Origin: Burkholderiales bacterium
GTDB lineage: Bacteria; Pseudomonadota; Gammaproteobacteria; Burkholderiales; Burkholderiaceae
Assembly: GCA_947372535.1 (NCBI GenBank)
Contig: CANBUA010000042.1
Span: forward strand, 1 to 22,850
Reading direction: 5' to 3'
Length of the DNA stretch: 22,850 nucleotides
Positions 1-7,877 of the stretch are shown piece after piece; position 1 is the stretch's first letter, and every line of letters starts with the position of its first letter. The notes beneath the pieces were generated by a model. That model saw nothing but the letters and a program-made list of their open reading frames with translations, was not told the origin of the DNA and ran no database searches. A program made the position numbers and the translations under genes.

Positions 1-329
1 AGCACGGCCTGGATGGCGCCCAGCAGGTGGCGCCCCACGATGGGGTAGTGCGCGGCGGTGACGCCCACCGAGGCGTGCTTGTGCACGATCCGCCCAATCA
101 CCGGTGCCAGGGCGGCCGGGTTGTCGATGTTGGCCGCATAGGCGAACACCGCGGCGGCCAGCGATTGTTGTTGCAGGCCATTGGCTTGGTTGGCCATGTT
201 GAAGGTGTGGCGCAACTCCGGGTGGGCGGTGAACAAACCATCGTAGAAGTGACGGGTGATGGCCAGCCCGTGTTCGCGCAGCACGGGCACGCTGGCATCA
301 ATGTAGGGGCGCGAAGTGGTCGACAACAT
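1..329 (-). CDS. hmp: Flavohaemoglobin (nitric oxide dioxygenase), N-terminal part
   Basis: The frame opens at the ATG read from 329 and runs off the window start, giving about 109 residues of the N-terminal globin domain. The translation starts MLSTTSRPYIDASVPVLREH and continues with ITRHFYDGLF, HPELRHTFNMANQ and a later segment with IVHKHASVGV, all characteristic of Hmp; the His in HKHASVGV is the expected proximal haem ligand. Hmp oxidises NO to nitrate in the cytoplasm using O2 and NAD(P)H; the FAD/NAD reductase domains would lie outside the window. The gene sits 75 bases downstream of nsrR on the same strand, and an NsrR-like operator lies 16-38 bases before its start codon. A globin without reductase domain cannot be excluded from this fragment alone, but the sequence and neighbour fit Hmp. 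Confidence 0.9.
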   Translation of the reverse strand, partial: MLSTTSRPYIDASVPVLREHGLAITRHFYDGLFTAHPELRHTFNMANQANGLQQQSLAAAVFAYAANIDNPAALAPVIGRIVHKHASVGVTAAHYPIVGRHLLGAIQAV

Positions 330-344
330 GGCAGTGATTCCTAT

Positions 345-367
345 AAGTGGTAATTTAAATGCAAGAA
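345..367 (-). promoter_or_regulatory. NsrR-type operator in front of hmp
   Basis: On the plus strand the site reads AAGTGGTAAT, TTA, AATGCAAGAA. It closely resembles the site in front of nsrR at 880-902 and the known 11-1-11 NsrR pattern (AAG-TGCATTT-AAATGCA-CTT). The right arm is imperfect. It lies 16-38 bases upstream of the hmp start, where a bound repressor would block transcription. A possible hmp promoter (TTGCCC, 17 bases, TTTAAA on the minus strand) would overlap it, but that promoter call is weak. Confidence 0.75.
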
Positions 368-404
368 ATAAGGCAAGGGCAATGACAAGGAAGAACAATG
401 ATTC

Positions 405-860
405 TCAGGACAAGGGGGCGGTGTGCGTGAGTTGGCGGTGCATGCGGATGATGATGTCACCCGTCTTCTGGCCGGTCACATCGGCCAGGGTGTATTCATC
501 CATGCGGTCGTAGAACGCTTTCAGCCCCTGCTCCAGCGCACCCGCCAAGCCGCAAGACCGGTTGAGCGGACAGGGGGGGGCGCCACAATCGATGAGGCGT
601 TCGTGAGATTCCAGCGCGCGAAGCACTTGACCCAGGTGCAGATCGCGCGGTGCCACGGCCAGCCGCAAGCCACCATGCCGGCCACGCACGGCCGTCACCC
701 AACCGAGCTTACTCAGCCGATTGGCGACCTTGACCAGGTGGTTGTGCGGCACGCCAAACTGCGTGGCGATCTCGCCGACTGTCACGGGCAGGGCGCGCTC
801 ATGCTGAGTCAGGTACATGAGGATGCGCAGGCCGAAATCGGTGAAGCGGTTGAGTTGCAT
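405..860 (-). CDS. nsrR: NsrR, Rrf2-family nitric-oxide-sensing repressor
   Basis: 151 residues, the usual NsrR length. An N-terminal winged helix (MQLNRFTDFGLRILMYL, then VGEIATQFGVPHNHLVKVAN as recognition region) is followed by the Fe-S ligand segment DCGAPPCPLNRSC with Cys92, Cys97 and Cys103. Asp8, known as the fourth cluster ligand in Streptomyces NsrR, is also present. The family represses NO-detoxification genes until NO damages the 2Fe-2S or 4Fe-4S cluster. The adjacent hmp is the classic target, and an operator overlaps this gene's own promoter, so autoregulation is likely. One oddity is an eight-base G run at 573-580 (C run in the coding sense) inside the codons between Cys92 and Cys97, where slippage would destroy the sensor. 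The ribosome-binding site is weak and the predicted transcript starts almost at the ATG. Confidence 0.92.
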   Translation of the reverse strand: MQLNRFTDFGLRILMYLTQHERALPVTVGEIATQFGVPHNHLVKVANRLSKLGWVTAVRGRHGGLRLAVAPRDLHLGQVLRALESHERLIDCGAPPCPLNRSCGLAGALEQGLKAFYDRMDEYTLADVTGQKTGDIIIRMHRQLTHTAPLS

Positions 861-869
861 GGTGGCCCG

Positions 870-899
870 ATTCTAAGATAAGTGGCATTGAAAATGCAA
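870..899 (-). promoter_or_regulatory. Predicted nsrR promoter
   Basis: On the minus strand TTGCAT (899-894), an 18-base spacer and TAGAAT (875-870) form a sigma-70-like promoter. The expected start is about 863, only a few bases before the nsrR ATG at 860, so the message would be leaderless or nearly so. The NsrR operator covers the -35 element and most of the spacer. Confidence 0.6.
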
Positions 900-902
900 C
901 TT
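880..902. promoter_or_regulatory. NsrR operator between nsrR and the clsB operon
   Basis: The arms AAGTGGCATT and AATGCAACTT flank GAA and are reverse complements of each other with one mismatch. This is a near-perfect 23-base NsrR palindrome. It overlaps the predicted nsrR promoter and lies 52-74 bases before the start codon of the divergent phosphodiesterase-family gene at 954. Confidence 0.8.
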
Positions 903-953
903 AAATCGGCGATCAGGCAGCCCTGGGCATGTCGATTGCCAAAGGGGGTGATG

Positions 954-1703
954 ATGCTCACCATCCTCACCGTCAATCTGCACAAAGGCTTCGGCTGGTT
1001 CAACCGGCGCTTCGTCTTGCCGGAACTGCGCGAGGCGGTGCGCAGCGTCTCGGCCGATGTGGTCTTCTTGCAGGAGGTCATGGGCGAGCACGAGTTGCAC
1101 GCCGCCCAGGTGCCCGACTGGCCCGAAGCACCCCACTACGAGTTCCTGGCCGACAGCCTGTGGAGCGATTTTGCCTATGGCCGCAACGCCGTCTACCCGC
1201 AAGGCCACCACGGGAACGCCTTGCTGTCGAAATTTCCGATCCTGCGTTTCGACAACCACGATGTGTCCGTTGATGGCGAGGGCGAAGGCCACGAGCGCCG
1301 CGGCCTGCTGCATTGCGTCTTGCAGATGCCCGGCGGTGAGCGCGACCTGCACGCGATCTGTGTGCACCTGGGTTTGCGAGAGGCCCATCGGCGAGCTCAG
1401 GTCAATGCCCTTTGCCACTTGATCGGCAGCCTGCCGGATGATGCGCCGGTCGTGGTCGCCGGTGACTTCAACGACTGGCAGCAACACGCCCACAAACTGC
1501 TCAACCGCTGCGCGGGCCTCAACGAAGTCTTCGTCCAGGCTCAGGGCGCCGCGGCCAAAACCTTCCCGGCGCGCTGGCCCATGCTGCGGCTGGATCGCAT
1601 CTACGTGCGCGGTGCCACCGCTCAGCGCCCCATCGTGCTGCCTCGCAAGCCCTGGTCGCACCTGTCCGACCACGCCCCCCTCGTAGCGGAGATCTCCCTG
1701 TGA
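954..1703 (+). CDS. ybhP: Endonuclease/exonuclease/phosphatase family protein (YbhP-like)
   Basis: 249 residues from the second of two tandem ATGs (951 and 954); AGGGGG just upstream gives better spacing to 954. Upstream in-frame starts such as 882 would run through the NsrR operator and add residues unlike the family. Motifs of the EEP fold are visible in order: TVNLHKG at the N-terminus, FLQEV with the metal-binding Glu, the loop GDFNDW, LDRIYV and the C-terminal SDHAPL with the catalytic Asp-His. The family cleaves phosphodiester bonds in nucleic acids or phospholipid-like substrates; the substrate here is unknown. The stop overlaps the GTG start of clsB by four bases, so the two are coupled. 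Gene order ybhP-clsB-ybhN is the same as in E. coli, which supports the name and a link to phospholipid metabolism. Confidence 0.85.
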   Translation: MLTILTVNLHKGFGWFNRRFVLPELREAVRSVSADVVFLQEVMGEHELHAAQVPDWPEAPHYEFLADSLWSDFAYGRNAVYPQGHHGNALLSKFPILRFDNHDVSVDGEGEGHERRGLLHCVLQMPGGERDLHAICVHLGLREAHRRAQVNALCHLIGSLPDDAPVVVAGDFNDWQQHAHKLLNRCAGLNEVFVQAQGAAAKTFPARWPMLRLDRIYVRGATAQRPIVLPRKPWSHLSDHAPLVAEISL

Positions 1704-3010
1704 ACTACCAAGACGATGACTGGATTGGCGGCAACCGCCTGCGTTTGCTGGAAAACGGCGAGGAGTTCTTCCCGGCCGTCTTCGCCGCCATTGAAAATGC
1801 CCGCCACGAGGTGCTGCTGGAAACCTTCATCCTGTTTGAAGACAAGGTGGGCCTGGCCTTGCATGCGGTCTTGCTGTCGGCGGCGCGGCGTGGCGTGCGC
1901 ATCGACGTCACCATCGATGGCTTCGGATCACCGACGCTGTCCGCCCATTTTGTCAACACCTTGAAAGATGCCGGCGTGCGCCTGCATGTGTTCGATCCGC
2001 CGCCCAAGCTCTCGCGAAGGCTCCAGCCTTTCATGCGCCTGCACCGCAAGATCGTCGTGGTCGACAACGAGATCGGCTTCATCGGCGGCATCAATTATTC
2101 GGCCGATCATTTGGGTGACTTCGGCCCAGAGGCCAAGCAGGATTACGCGGTCGAGGCGCGCGGCCCCGTCGTCGCCAGCCTGCGCAGCGAAGCGCAACGC
2201 ATCATCGCGCCAGCCCTGGGCGGGAAACACTGGTGGCATCGGCGCCAGGCCGAAGTGCCCGCCCCTCAAGAGCGCCCAGCCGAAGGCTCAGCACATGCCA
2301 AGGTCATCATCCGCGACAACTTCAAACACCGCGATGACATCGAGCGCCATTACCGCGCGGTGCTTCACGCCGCTCAGCGCGAAGTGATCATCGCCAATGC
2401 GTATTTCTTCCCGGGCTACCGCCTGCTGCGGGCCATGCAGCGTGCAGCGCAACGTGGCGTCCAAGTACACCTCATCCTGCAAGGCCAGCCGGACATCGCC
2501 TGGGCCGCCTTTGCCGCCCGCATGATCTACCACCGCCTCATCAAGGCCGGCGTGCACATCCATGAATACTGTGACCGGCCCATCCATGCCAAGGTGGCGC
2601 TGGCCGACGACGAATGGAGCACCGTGGGCTCCAGCAACCTCGACCCCTTGAGCCTGTCGCTGAACCTGGAAGCCAACCTGGCCATCCGTGACCGCACCTT
2701 CAACCAGCAACTGCGTGGCAAGCTCAACACGCTGATCGAGAAAAGCTGCAAGCAAGTCCGGCTGGAAGACACCGTGCGGCAGCGTTGGTGGTGGCGCATG
2801 GGCCTGGGCATGCTCGCCTTCCACGTGATGCGGCATTTCCCACGCTGGGCCTCTTGGCTGCCTGCCCGCAGGCCACGTTTGATGCCGGCCTCCGAGACCG
2901 GTCTGATCATCGAGGCGCCCTTGGACGCCGAGGCCCAGCCTTGGTCGTGGCGCCAGCCTGCATGGCCTGAGTCCCAGCCTGCCCACATGTTGATGGGGCA
3001 AGCCAAGTGA
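1700..3010 (+). CDS. clsB: Cardiolipin synthase B (phospholipase D family)
   Basis: 436 residues from a GTG start that overlaps the previous stop (GTGA). Two HKD motifs of the phospholipase D superfamily are present: [16 protein letters not shown] with His115, and [18 protein letters not shown] with His296. Spacing and length fit ClsB/YbhO, which joins phosphatidylglycerol or phosphatidylethanolamine to form cardiolipin at the inner membrane. The protein has no long N-terminal membrane anchors, which separates it from ClsA; the C-terminal tail (about residues 355-436) is arginine- and tryptophan-rich and may associate with the membrane. It overlaps the next gene by four bases (GTGA), so all three genes of the operon are translationally coupled. 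A more general PLD-family transferase is the only real alternative. Confidence 0.9.
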   Translation: MNYQDDDWIGGNRLRLLENGEEFFPAVFAAIENARHEVLLETFILFEDKVGLALHAVLLSAARRGVRIDVTIDGFGSPTLSAHFVNTLKDAGVRLHVFDPPPKLSRRLQPFMRLHRKIVVVDNEIGFIGGINYSADHLGDFGPEAKQDYAVEARGPVVASLRSEAQRIIAPALGGKHWWHRRQAEVPAPQERPAEGSAHAKVIIRDNFKHRDDIERHYRAVLHAAQREVIIANAYFFPGYRLLRAMQRAAQRGVQVHLILQGQPDIAWAAFAARMIYHRLIKAGVHIHEYCDRPIHAKVALADDEWSTVGSSNLDPLSLSLNLEANLAIRDRTFNQQLRGKLNTLIEKSCKQVRLEDTVRQRWWWRMGLGMLAFHVMRHFPRWASWLPARRPRLMPASETGLIIEAPLDAEAQPWSWRQPAWPESQPAHMLMGQAK

Positions 3011-4005
3011 ACACCACCGTCCTGCCCGCTCAAACTTCGCGTCAGCGCCGTTGGTCGCGTTGGGTGGGGCTGGTCTTCGGGCTGGGGGTCTTGGCCCTGC
3101 TGGGTTGGGCCGCCAGCAAGGTCGATTGGCCGGCGGTGTGGCAAGCCGTGCGCGAGTTGCCGCCGACGGCCTTGTTGGCTGCGCTCGGGTTGGCGGCCGT
3201 GAGCCACCTGGTCTGTGCCAGCTATGACCTGTTCGGCAAAGCTTGGACAAAGCATGGCCTGCCTTGGGGGCGGGTGATGCCCATCACCTTCGTCAGCTAC
3301 GCCTTCAACCTCAGCTTGGGCTCGGTGGTCGGTGCGTTCGCGATCCGCTTTCGGCTGTATTCGCGGCTGGGCTTGCGCAATGAGCAGATCAGCCGCGTGT
3401 TGGCCTTGACCTTGACCACCAACTGGATGGGCTACGGCGTGCTGGCCGGTGGCGTTTTTTTGATGGGCTGGCTGACCCCGCCTGAAGACTGGCCGCTGAA
3501 CGCGGGCACTTTGCGGTGGCTTGGTGCCGGGCTGTGGCTGGTGGTGGCGGTTTACCTGGGCTTGTGCGCCTGGGCCGGCCAGCGAAGCTTCAGTGTGCGG
3601 GGGCACCGCTTCAACATGCCGACCTTGCCCATGGCAGGCTTGCAACTGCTGCTGTCCAGCCTGAACTGGATGACGATGGCTGGCGTGATTTGGCTGCTGT
3701 TGCAGCAGGAGGTGCCTTACCCCATGGTGCTGACCGCCTTGCTGGCCGCGGCCATGGCTGGCGTTGCCACGCATGTACCAGCGGGCTTGGGGGTGCTGGA
3801 GGCCGTCTTCGTGGCCATCCTGGCGTCGGCCGCACCACACGCCGGCGTGCTGGCCGCCTTGCTGGCCTACCGCGCGATCTACTACCTGCTGCCGCTATTG
3901 GCGGCCACGGCGCTGTACTTCACGCTGGAGGCCCGATGGGCCAAGGCGACCGAAGATGAGCGCCCCCTTGTGTCGGGCGCGCCTCAAAACGAAAACCCCT
4001 TGTGA
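3007..4005 (+). CDS. ybhN: YbhN-like membrane protein (lysylphosphatidylglycerol synthase TM region family, UPF0104)
   Basis: 332 residues, GTG start overlapping the clsB stop. The protein is almost entirely hydrophobic helices: one near residues 20-40 (LVFGLGVLALLGWAAS), then LLAALGLAAVSHLV, FVSYAFNLSLGSVVGAF, WMGYGVLAGGVFLMGW, WLGAGLWLVVAVYLGL and several C-terminal ones including HVPAGLGVLEAVFVAIL. The segments SYAFNLSLGS...IRFRLYSRLGL and the HVPAGLGVLE turn are characteristic of this family, which shares the transmembrane part of MprF flippase/synthases but lacks the aminoacyl-transfer domain. Third gene of the ybhP-clsB-ybhN operon; a role in phospholipid movement or modification is plausible but not shown. 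A seven-base T run lies inside the gene near 3465. Confidence 0.85.
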   Translation: MNTTVLPAQTSRQRRWSRWVGLVFGLGVLALLGWAASKVDWPAVWQAVRELPPTALLAALGLAAVSHLVCASYDLFGKAWTKHGLPWGRVMPITFVSYAFNLSLGSVVGAFAIRFRLYSRLGLRNEQISRVLALTLTTNWMGYGVLAGGVFLMGWLTPPEDWPLNAGTLRWLGAGLWLVVAVYLGLCAWAGQRSFSVRGHRFNMPTLPMAGLQLLLSSLNWMTMAGVIWLLLQQEVPYPMVLTALLAAAMAGVATHVPAGLGVLEAVFVAILASAAPHAGVLAALLAYRAIYYLLPLLAATALYFTLEARWAKATEDERPLVSGAPQNENPL

Positions 4006-4023
4006 TCTCAGGTCGACAAGGGG
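3991..4023 (-). terminator. Terminator-like hairpin for the minus-strand surface-protein operon
   Basis: CCCCTTGT (3996-4003) pairs with ACAAGGGG (4016-4023) around a 12-base loop. Read on the minus strand the hairpin is followed by TTTTCGTTTT. It overlaps the last codons and stop of ybhN and lies about 165 bases beyond the OmpA-like stop. The intervening stretch 4024-4187 holds nothing else I can recognise. Confidence 0.5.
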
Positions 4024-4187
4024 GAAGTTAGGATCTGCGCTGCATTGATCATGGGACTTGCCGTGCCTCATTGATGCTCTGGTAATCAGCAGTTTCTATC
4101 GGCTACCTTGGGTGCTTTCATTCTTCAGGCACCGAGGCCCTGATGCTTGGTCACTCACCGGGCTTGAAGGCTTGTCAAAATCGGAGG

Positions 4188-5342
4188 TCAACGCGTCCCG
4201 GTGACTTCCACGTCGACCCGACGATCCGGCTGCAAACAGGCGATCAGTTGAGCCTGGCTGCCCTTGCAGTCATCCGGCTTGGTCAGTGGTGTCGATTCAC
4301 CCTTGCCCAAAGCCGATATCTTGTTGGCCTCGATCCCGCCGACGCTGACCAAGTAAGCTTTGACCGCTTCCGCACGCCGCAGCGACAGCCGTTGGTTGTA
4401 GGCTGGCGAACCGAGCCGGTCCGTGTGCCCTTCGACGGTCACCACATCGAGTTGCGTGCCGTCGAGTTCCTTGGCCAACTTGCTCAGCGTGGCCCTGCCA
4501 TCCTGCCCAATCTCTGACGCATCAAAAGCAAACAGCGAATCGGCCGAGAAGCTGACCCTTCGGCGCTCCGGCACTGCCACGGTCGGCTGTGCCACAGGCA
4601 TGGGCGCTGTTGCGACGGGTGCGGGAGCAAGCGGCACGAAGGCCGGTGCCACCGCCATCTGGCGCGGCGCTGGGGACGGCGCTCGCCCGAATGGAAAGAC
4701 CAGGCTGACCGAGTACACGTTGATGTCACCGTGATTGCCCACCGCATCGTTGATGCGGTATCGCTCGGCTTCGCCGCGCACCAACAGCGACGGGGTGATC
4801 TCATATTGGAGGCCAAGGCCCAGCTTGTAGTTGACCTCGCTCTTGCTGGGGTTGCCATTGACCACGCTGACCGCGCCGGTGCCATGGAAGGTGTCGCGGG
4901 CACGGGCGCCCTGCGCGCCGACCCGACCGATGACAGACAGCCGCTCGCCAAGTGGCCAAGCGCCCACCAGGTCAAGATTGACGCCTTGCAGTTTGATCTG
5001 CCCGTTGAGTGTGCCAGTCGGCACCGTGTTTGACGTGAAGCCAAACTTTCCAAGGCCAAAGAACCCTGCTTCAATGGCGAAGTAGCGGTTGAACTGGTAA
5101 CCCCCGAACAGCTTATAGGCTGTGTCGGTGTCGTCGAGTGTCATGGAGCTGGTCGTCAGGCCCCCAGAGAGCAGGCCCGCCGTGATGCGCTGCTCGTCGA
5201 TCGTGGCTTGTGATTGGCCGACAGACAAGCCGCCGTAATAGTAGGCCTTGCTGTCAGCGCCGTCTTGGGCGAAGGATGAGGCGGTGATCAGGGACGCCAG
5301 TCCGACCAGACTCAGGCGCAATGCATCGACAGGTTTCATCAT
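4188..5342 (-). CDS. OmpA-family outer-membrane protein
   Basis: 384 residues (an ATG one codon later, at 5339, is equally possible). A Sec signal peptide (LRLSLVGLASLITASSFAQ) is followed by an N-terminal beta-barrel of about residues 30-215 (YYYGGLSVGQ, YKLFGGYQFNRYFAIEAGFFGLG, VYSVSLVFPFG), a Pro/Ala/Val-rich linker of about 215-260, and a C-terminal OmpA domain of about 265-380. The latter carries VEGHTDRLGSPAYNQRLSLR and RRAEAV, including the Asp and Arg that bind the peptidoglycan diaminopimelate, and a Cys pair (DDCKGS, IACLQP) seen in many OmpA domains. It would span the outer membrane and tether it to the wall. It starts 26 bases after the stop of the ice-binding-like lipoprotein gene and is probably its operon partner. 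Confidence 0.9.
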   Translation of the reverse strand: MMKPVDALRLSLVGLASLITASSFAQDGADSKAYYYGGLSVGQSQATIDEQRITAGLLSGGLTTSSMTLDDTDTAYKLFGGYQFNRYFAIEAGFFGLGKFGFTSNTVPTGTLNGQIKLQGVNLDLVGAWPLGERLSVIGRVGAQGARARDTFHGTGAVSVVNGNPSKSEVNYKLGLGLQYEITPSLLVRGEAERYRINDAVGNHGDINVYSVSLVFPFGRAPSPAPRQMAVAPAFVPLAPAPVATAPMPVAQPTVAVPERRRVSFSADSLFAFDASEIGQDGRATLSKLAKELDGTQLDVVTVEGHTDRLGSPAYNQRLSLRRAEAVKAYLVSVGGIEANKISALGKGESTPLTKPDDCKGSQAQLIACLQPDRRVDVEVTGTR

Positions 5343-5368
5343 GGACTTTCAAAATTGGGCACGGATGC

Positions 5369-7249
5369 TCATGGGGCGATGATCGTGGTGTTGACCATGG
5401 TCACGGATGCAGTCAGACCGATGGCGCGTCCGATCAAGGTGGTCTGCATGGTCTGACCAGCTGTCGAGATCGTGACCCCTGCTGGCGCGATGATGGTGCC
5501 CACCATGGTGCTGCCGTCTTCGATGCGGGCCGCACTGCCCACTTGCCAAAACACGTTCTTGGCTTGCGCGCCATTGATCAGCAGCACACGACGGGGGGTG
5601 GCACTCAGGCCCAAGGTCAATGCCGATGCGCTCTGGAAGACCCACACCGCATTGGCATCGCCTTGTGCGTCCAGCGTCAGGTCGCCCGTCGTGATGTCAA
5701 AGGTGCCGCCGGCCGAGGTGTATACCGCAGGCGGCAGCACCAAACCACCCAATTGACCGGCTGCAGGATCGCTGCCCGGTGGCATGGCAGCCAACTCGTC
5801 GTAAGCCAGTTGAGCATCAGCACGCGCTTGGGTGGCAATGCTCAAGGAGGTGGCTGTGCCAGGCGCGGGAGGTGCGCAGTAAATGTGGCCGTTGACGGCA
5901 CCGATGTTCAGCGTCGTCTCCGTGTAGGCGCTGGAGGCGTCATGCAGGCCGGTGTTCAAGGTGCAGGCCGCAGTGGTCGCCAGATCGCCGTTGATCACGG
6001 TGTTGATGCCTTGATTGGTGACCCCTGCGGCGCCACCAAATGCGCCAAACGAAGCGATGGTGCGCAGATTGGCGCCACTCACGCAAGGTTGCGAGCTGGT
6101 GGTGAAGCCCCAATCACGGTCGCTGGCCAACGCGTTGCCCGCGAGATCCTTCACGCCAGTACTGCCGGCAGCGATTTTGACGGCAAAGACCTTGTTGCTG
6201 GCAAATCCCGACGATGCAGTGGGAACAAAGGTGGCGAGCTGGGTGGTGGCGTCATAGGACACGGTGCCCGGGACGGTGATGCCGTTGTCCGTCACGCGGA
6301 ACGTTGACGAATTGATGGTGGCGGCATCCATGGTTTCGCTGAAAGTGGCGCTGACGATTTTGGTCGTGCAAATGCTGGCGAGGCCATTGAGCGGGCTGAT
6401 CATGGCAACCGTGGGTGCCACGGCGTCGTTTCCTGCGGCTGTCGTGAAGGTCCAGATGTGGTTGCCTGCACCAGGAAGCAGCGCGGCATTGCCGGCCAGG
6501 CCATTGCCGGCCAAGTCAGTGGCCGCTGTGCTGATGGTGGCCGTGAACACGCTGCTGCCCGCCAAAGTAGAAGGCGTCGAGGGGGTGAAGGTCGCAATTC
6601 TGGCGGTGGCCGAGTAGCTCACCGTTCCTGCCACTGAAACGCCCAGCGTGGTGTTTGTCACCGTGAAGCTGGTGCCCGTGATCGTGGCCGGGTTCATGTT
6701 TTCACTGAAAGTGGCAGTCACCTTCCGGTTGCCGGGCACGCCGCTAGCGCCAGAGGCTGGCAGGGTCAGCGTCACGGTGGGTCGTGTCACATCGACGAGG
6801 GCGGCGGTGGTGAAGTCCCAAACGACATCATTGGCCAGTGCCAGGCCCACGCTGCTCTGTGCTGCGGTGGTGACGGTGGCCACGCACAGCGTGCTCGGTG
6901 GCAGTGCCTGAGCTGGCGTCAAGGTCGCTGTTTTGGTGACAGCGTCATATGTCACGGTCGCGGTGACGGGCGTACCAGCGGGGCACGCCAAGCTGAAGCT
7001 CGTTGGCGTGAGGGAGCTGGGCGCCATCTGGGTACTGAAGGTGACGGACACAGCGCCATTGGTGGGCACGCCCGTGACCGCGGGTGAGCTGGCCACTGGC
7101 AGGGTGAGCAATGGCGTTGGTCGCACCCCCACGCCTGGCGCGCCCAGGATGGGGTCGCGACCACCACCCCCGCAACCGGACAAGAGAGTGCCGAGCAAGA
7201 CGGTGGCAATGCCGATCCGCGCTCCGAACATACGGTGCAATTCAATCAT
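5369..7249 (-). CDS. Lipoprotein with Ig-like repeats and DUF3494 ice-binding-like domain
   Basis: 626 residues from the ATG at 7249, which has AGGAAG at good spacing; upstream in-frame starts would put extra residues before the signal sequence. Residues 10-26 (RIGIATVLLGTLLSGC) form a lipoprotein signal with Cys26 as the acylated residue, followed by a Gly-rich run. Three Ig-like repeats (roughly 45-150, 160-270 and 285-385) share the pattern VTATFSENMNPATI...F.V....GTVSY of SbsA/Big_5-type domains. The last about 230 residues match the DUF3494 fold: IASFGAFGGAAGVTN, TVINGDLAT, an AYDELAAMP segment, GGLVLPPAVYTS, ANAVWVFQSASAL and the repeated VGTIIAP / TLIGRAIGLTASVTM strands. DUF3494 includes true ice-binding proteins but many members are adhesion-like with no measured ice activity. 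The product is probably cell-surface anchored and works with the OmpA-like protein. Confidence 0.88.
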   Translation of the reverse strand: MIELHRMFGARIGIATVLLGTLLSGCGGGGRDPILGAPGVGVRPTPLLTLPVASSPAVTGVPTNGAVSVTFSTQMAPSSLTPTSFSLACPAGTPVTATVTYDAVTKTATLTPAQALPPSTLCVATVTTAAQSSVGLALANDVVWDFTTAALVDVTRPTVTLTLPASGASGVPGNRKVTATFSENMNPATITGTSFTVTNTTLGVSVAGTVSYSATARIATFTPSTPSTLAGSSVFTATISTAATDLAGNGLAGNAALLPGAGNHIWTFTTAAGNDAVAPTVAMISPLNGLASICTTKIVSATFSETMDAATINSSTFRVTDNGITVPGTVSYDATTQLATFVPTASSGFASNKVFAVKIAAGSTGVKDLAGNALASDRDWGFTTSSQPCVSGANLRTIASFGAFGGAAGVTNQGINTVINGDLATTAACTLNTGLHDASSAYTETTLNIGAVNGHIYCAPPAPGTATSLSIATQARADAQLAYDELAAMPPGSDPAAGQLGGLVLPPAVYTSAGGTFDITTGDLTLDAQGDANAVWVFQSASALTLGLSATPRRVLLINGAQAKNVFWQVGSAARIEDGSTMVGTIIAPAGVTISTAGQTMQTTLIGRAIGLTASVTMVNTTIIAP

Positions 7250-7379
7250 GGGAACTTCCTGCGGCAGGACCGCATTTATCTGCTGGTGCGAATGGCTAGG
7301 GCGCTTGTGAGGGAAGTAGCGCTCGGCGATTGGGCGCTGGCCAGAGGACTGCATTCAAGGCAGCCCATCCCTCATGCAT

Positions 7380-7529
7380 TCAATGAAATGCGCCCGTGCC
7401 AAAAAGACCGACGAGGCCAATGACGATCAAGTAGATCGCGACAATCAAATTGAGCAACTTGGGCATCACCAGGATGAGAACCCCTGCCAAGATGGAAATC
7501 AGCGGCGTGAGGGTGAGGTGAAGATTCAT
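7380..7529 (-). CDS. DUF3096 small membrane protein
   Basis: 49 residues starting MNLHLTLTPLISILAGVLIL; the ATG at 7529 has GGGA upstream. Two hydrophobic helices (LISILAGVLILVMP and LLNLIVAIYLIVIGLVGLFG) joined by a short turn match the DUF3096 family of tiny inner-membrane proteins, common in proteobacteria and of unknown function, sometimes stress-induced. It lies upstream of the ice-binding-like gene on the same strand, 130 bases apart, and is more likely a separate unit. The long leader upstream contains the TGTAGGC elements described separately. Confidence 0.8.
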   Translation of the reverse strand: MNLHLTLTPLISILAGVLILVMPKLLNLIVAIYLIVIGLVGLFGTGAFH

Positions 7530-7817
7530 GAGTTCCCAGTGTGGAATGATGGTGCGCAACGGCTCCACGTGCATCGAATGCCTGGACAAGCCCGAGGCAT
7601 CGAGACCGCATGAGACGAAACTTGCGCAAAATTCATCATCGGTGACATGGCCGCATTTAAGAATCAGCCGAGGGGCCAACACACTGTAGGCATCGACCCA
7701 CATCCTGGTGCAGGTCTGGTGCCTGGCTGTCTTGGCGGCCGGTCGGGCACCCCGCAGGGCCTCACATCGGCCAAGTTGCCTACAAATCGCCTACACGCCA
7801 CACCAAAGCCGCAAAGC
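7530..7817. other. Gene-free leader between DUF3096 gene and tRNA, with TGTAGGC elements
   Basis: No convincing coding sequence on either strand. On the minus strand TGTAGGC occurs twice in tandem with an 11-base period (plus-strand GCCTACA at 7778-7784 and 7789-7795), and once inverted on the plus strand at 7685-7691. One-turn spacing suggests a protein-binding site for a regulator of the DUF3096 gene. No clear promoter was found. Confidence 0.35.
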
Positions 7818-7842
7818 AAAAAGCCACCGCTAGGGTGGCTTT
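7818..7842 (-). terminator. Rho-independent terminator of the tRNA gene
   Basis: AAAGCCACC (7820-7828) and GGTGGCTTT (7834-7842) form a nine-base stem with a five-base loop; on the minus strand it ends in a T run (complement of AAAAA at 7818-7822). It lies 36 bases past the tRNA 3' end. Confidence 0.85.
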
Positions 7843-7877
7843 CGCTTCTAAGTGCTTGATGCACAAAGAGAATTTTG

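Noticed and set aside
873..1673. A 266-codon minus-strand open frame opposite the phosphodiesterase-family gene
   Set aside because: No recognisable domain; the plus-strand frame carries all EEP motifs and is coupled to clsB.
2527..3840. A 437-codon minus-strand open frame across clsB and ybhN
   Set aside because: Low-complexity Gln/Arg/His composition and two well-supported genes on the other strand.
4024..4187. Possible second riboswitch-like motif (GGTAGC on the minus strand) after the OmpA-like gene
   Set aside because: The other required elements of the GEMM core are missing and the place, after a gene, is wrong.
5321..6307. A 328-codon plus-strand frame opposite the OmpA-like and ice-binding-like genes
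   Set aside because: Gly/Arg/His-rich shadow of the minus-strand genes with no family signature.
7350..7383. TGCATTCAA repeated at 7350-7358 and 7375-7383
   Set aside because: Only nine bases, one copy overlaps the DUF3096 stop codon, and the 25-base spacing fits no known site type.
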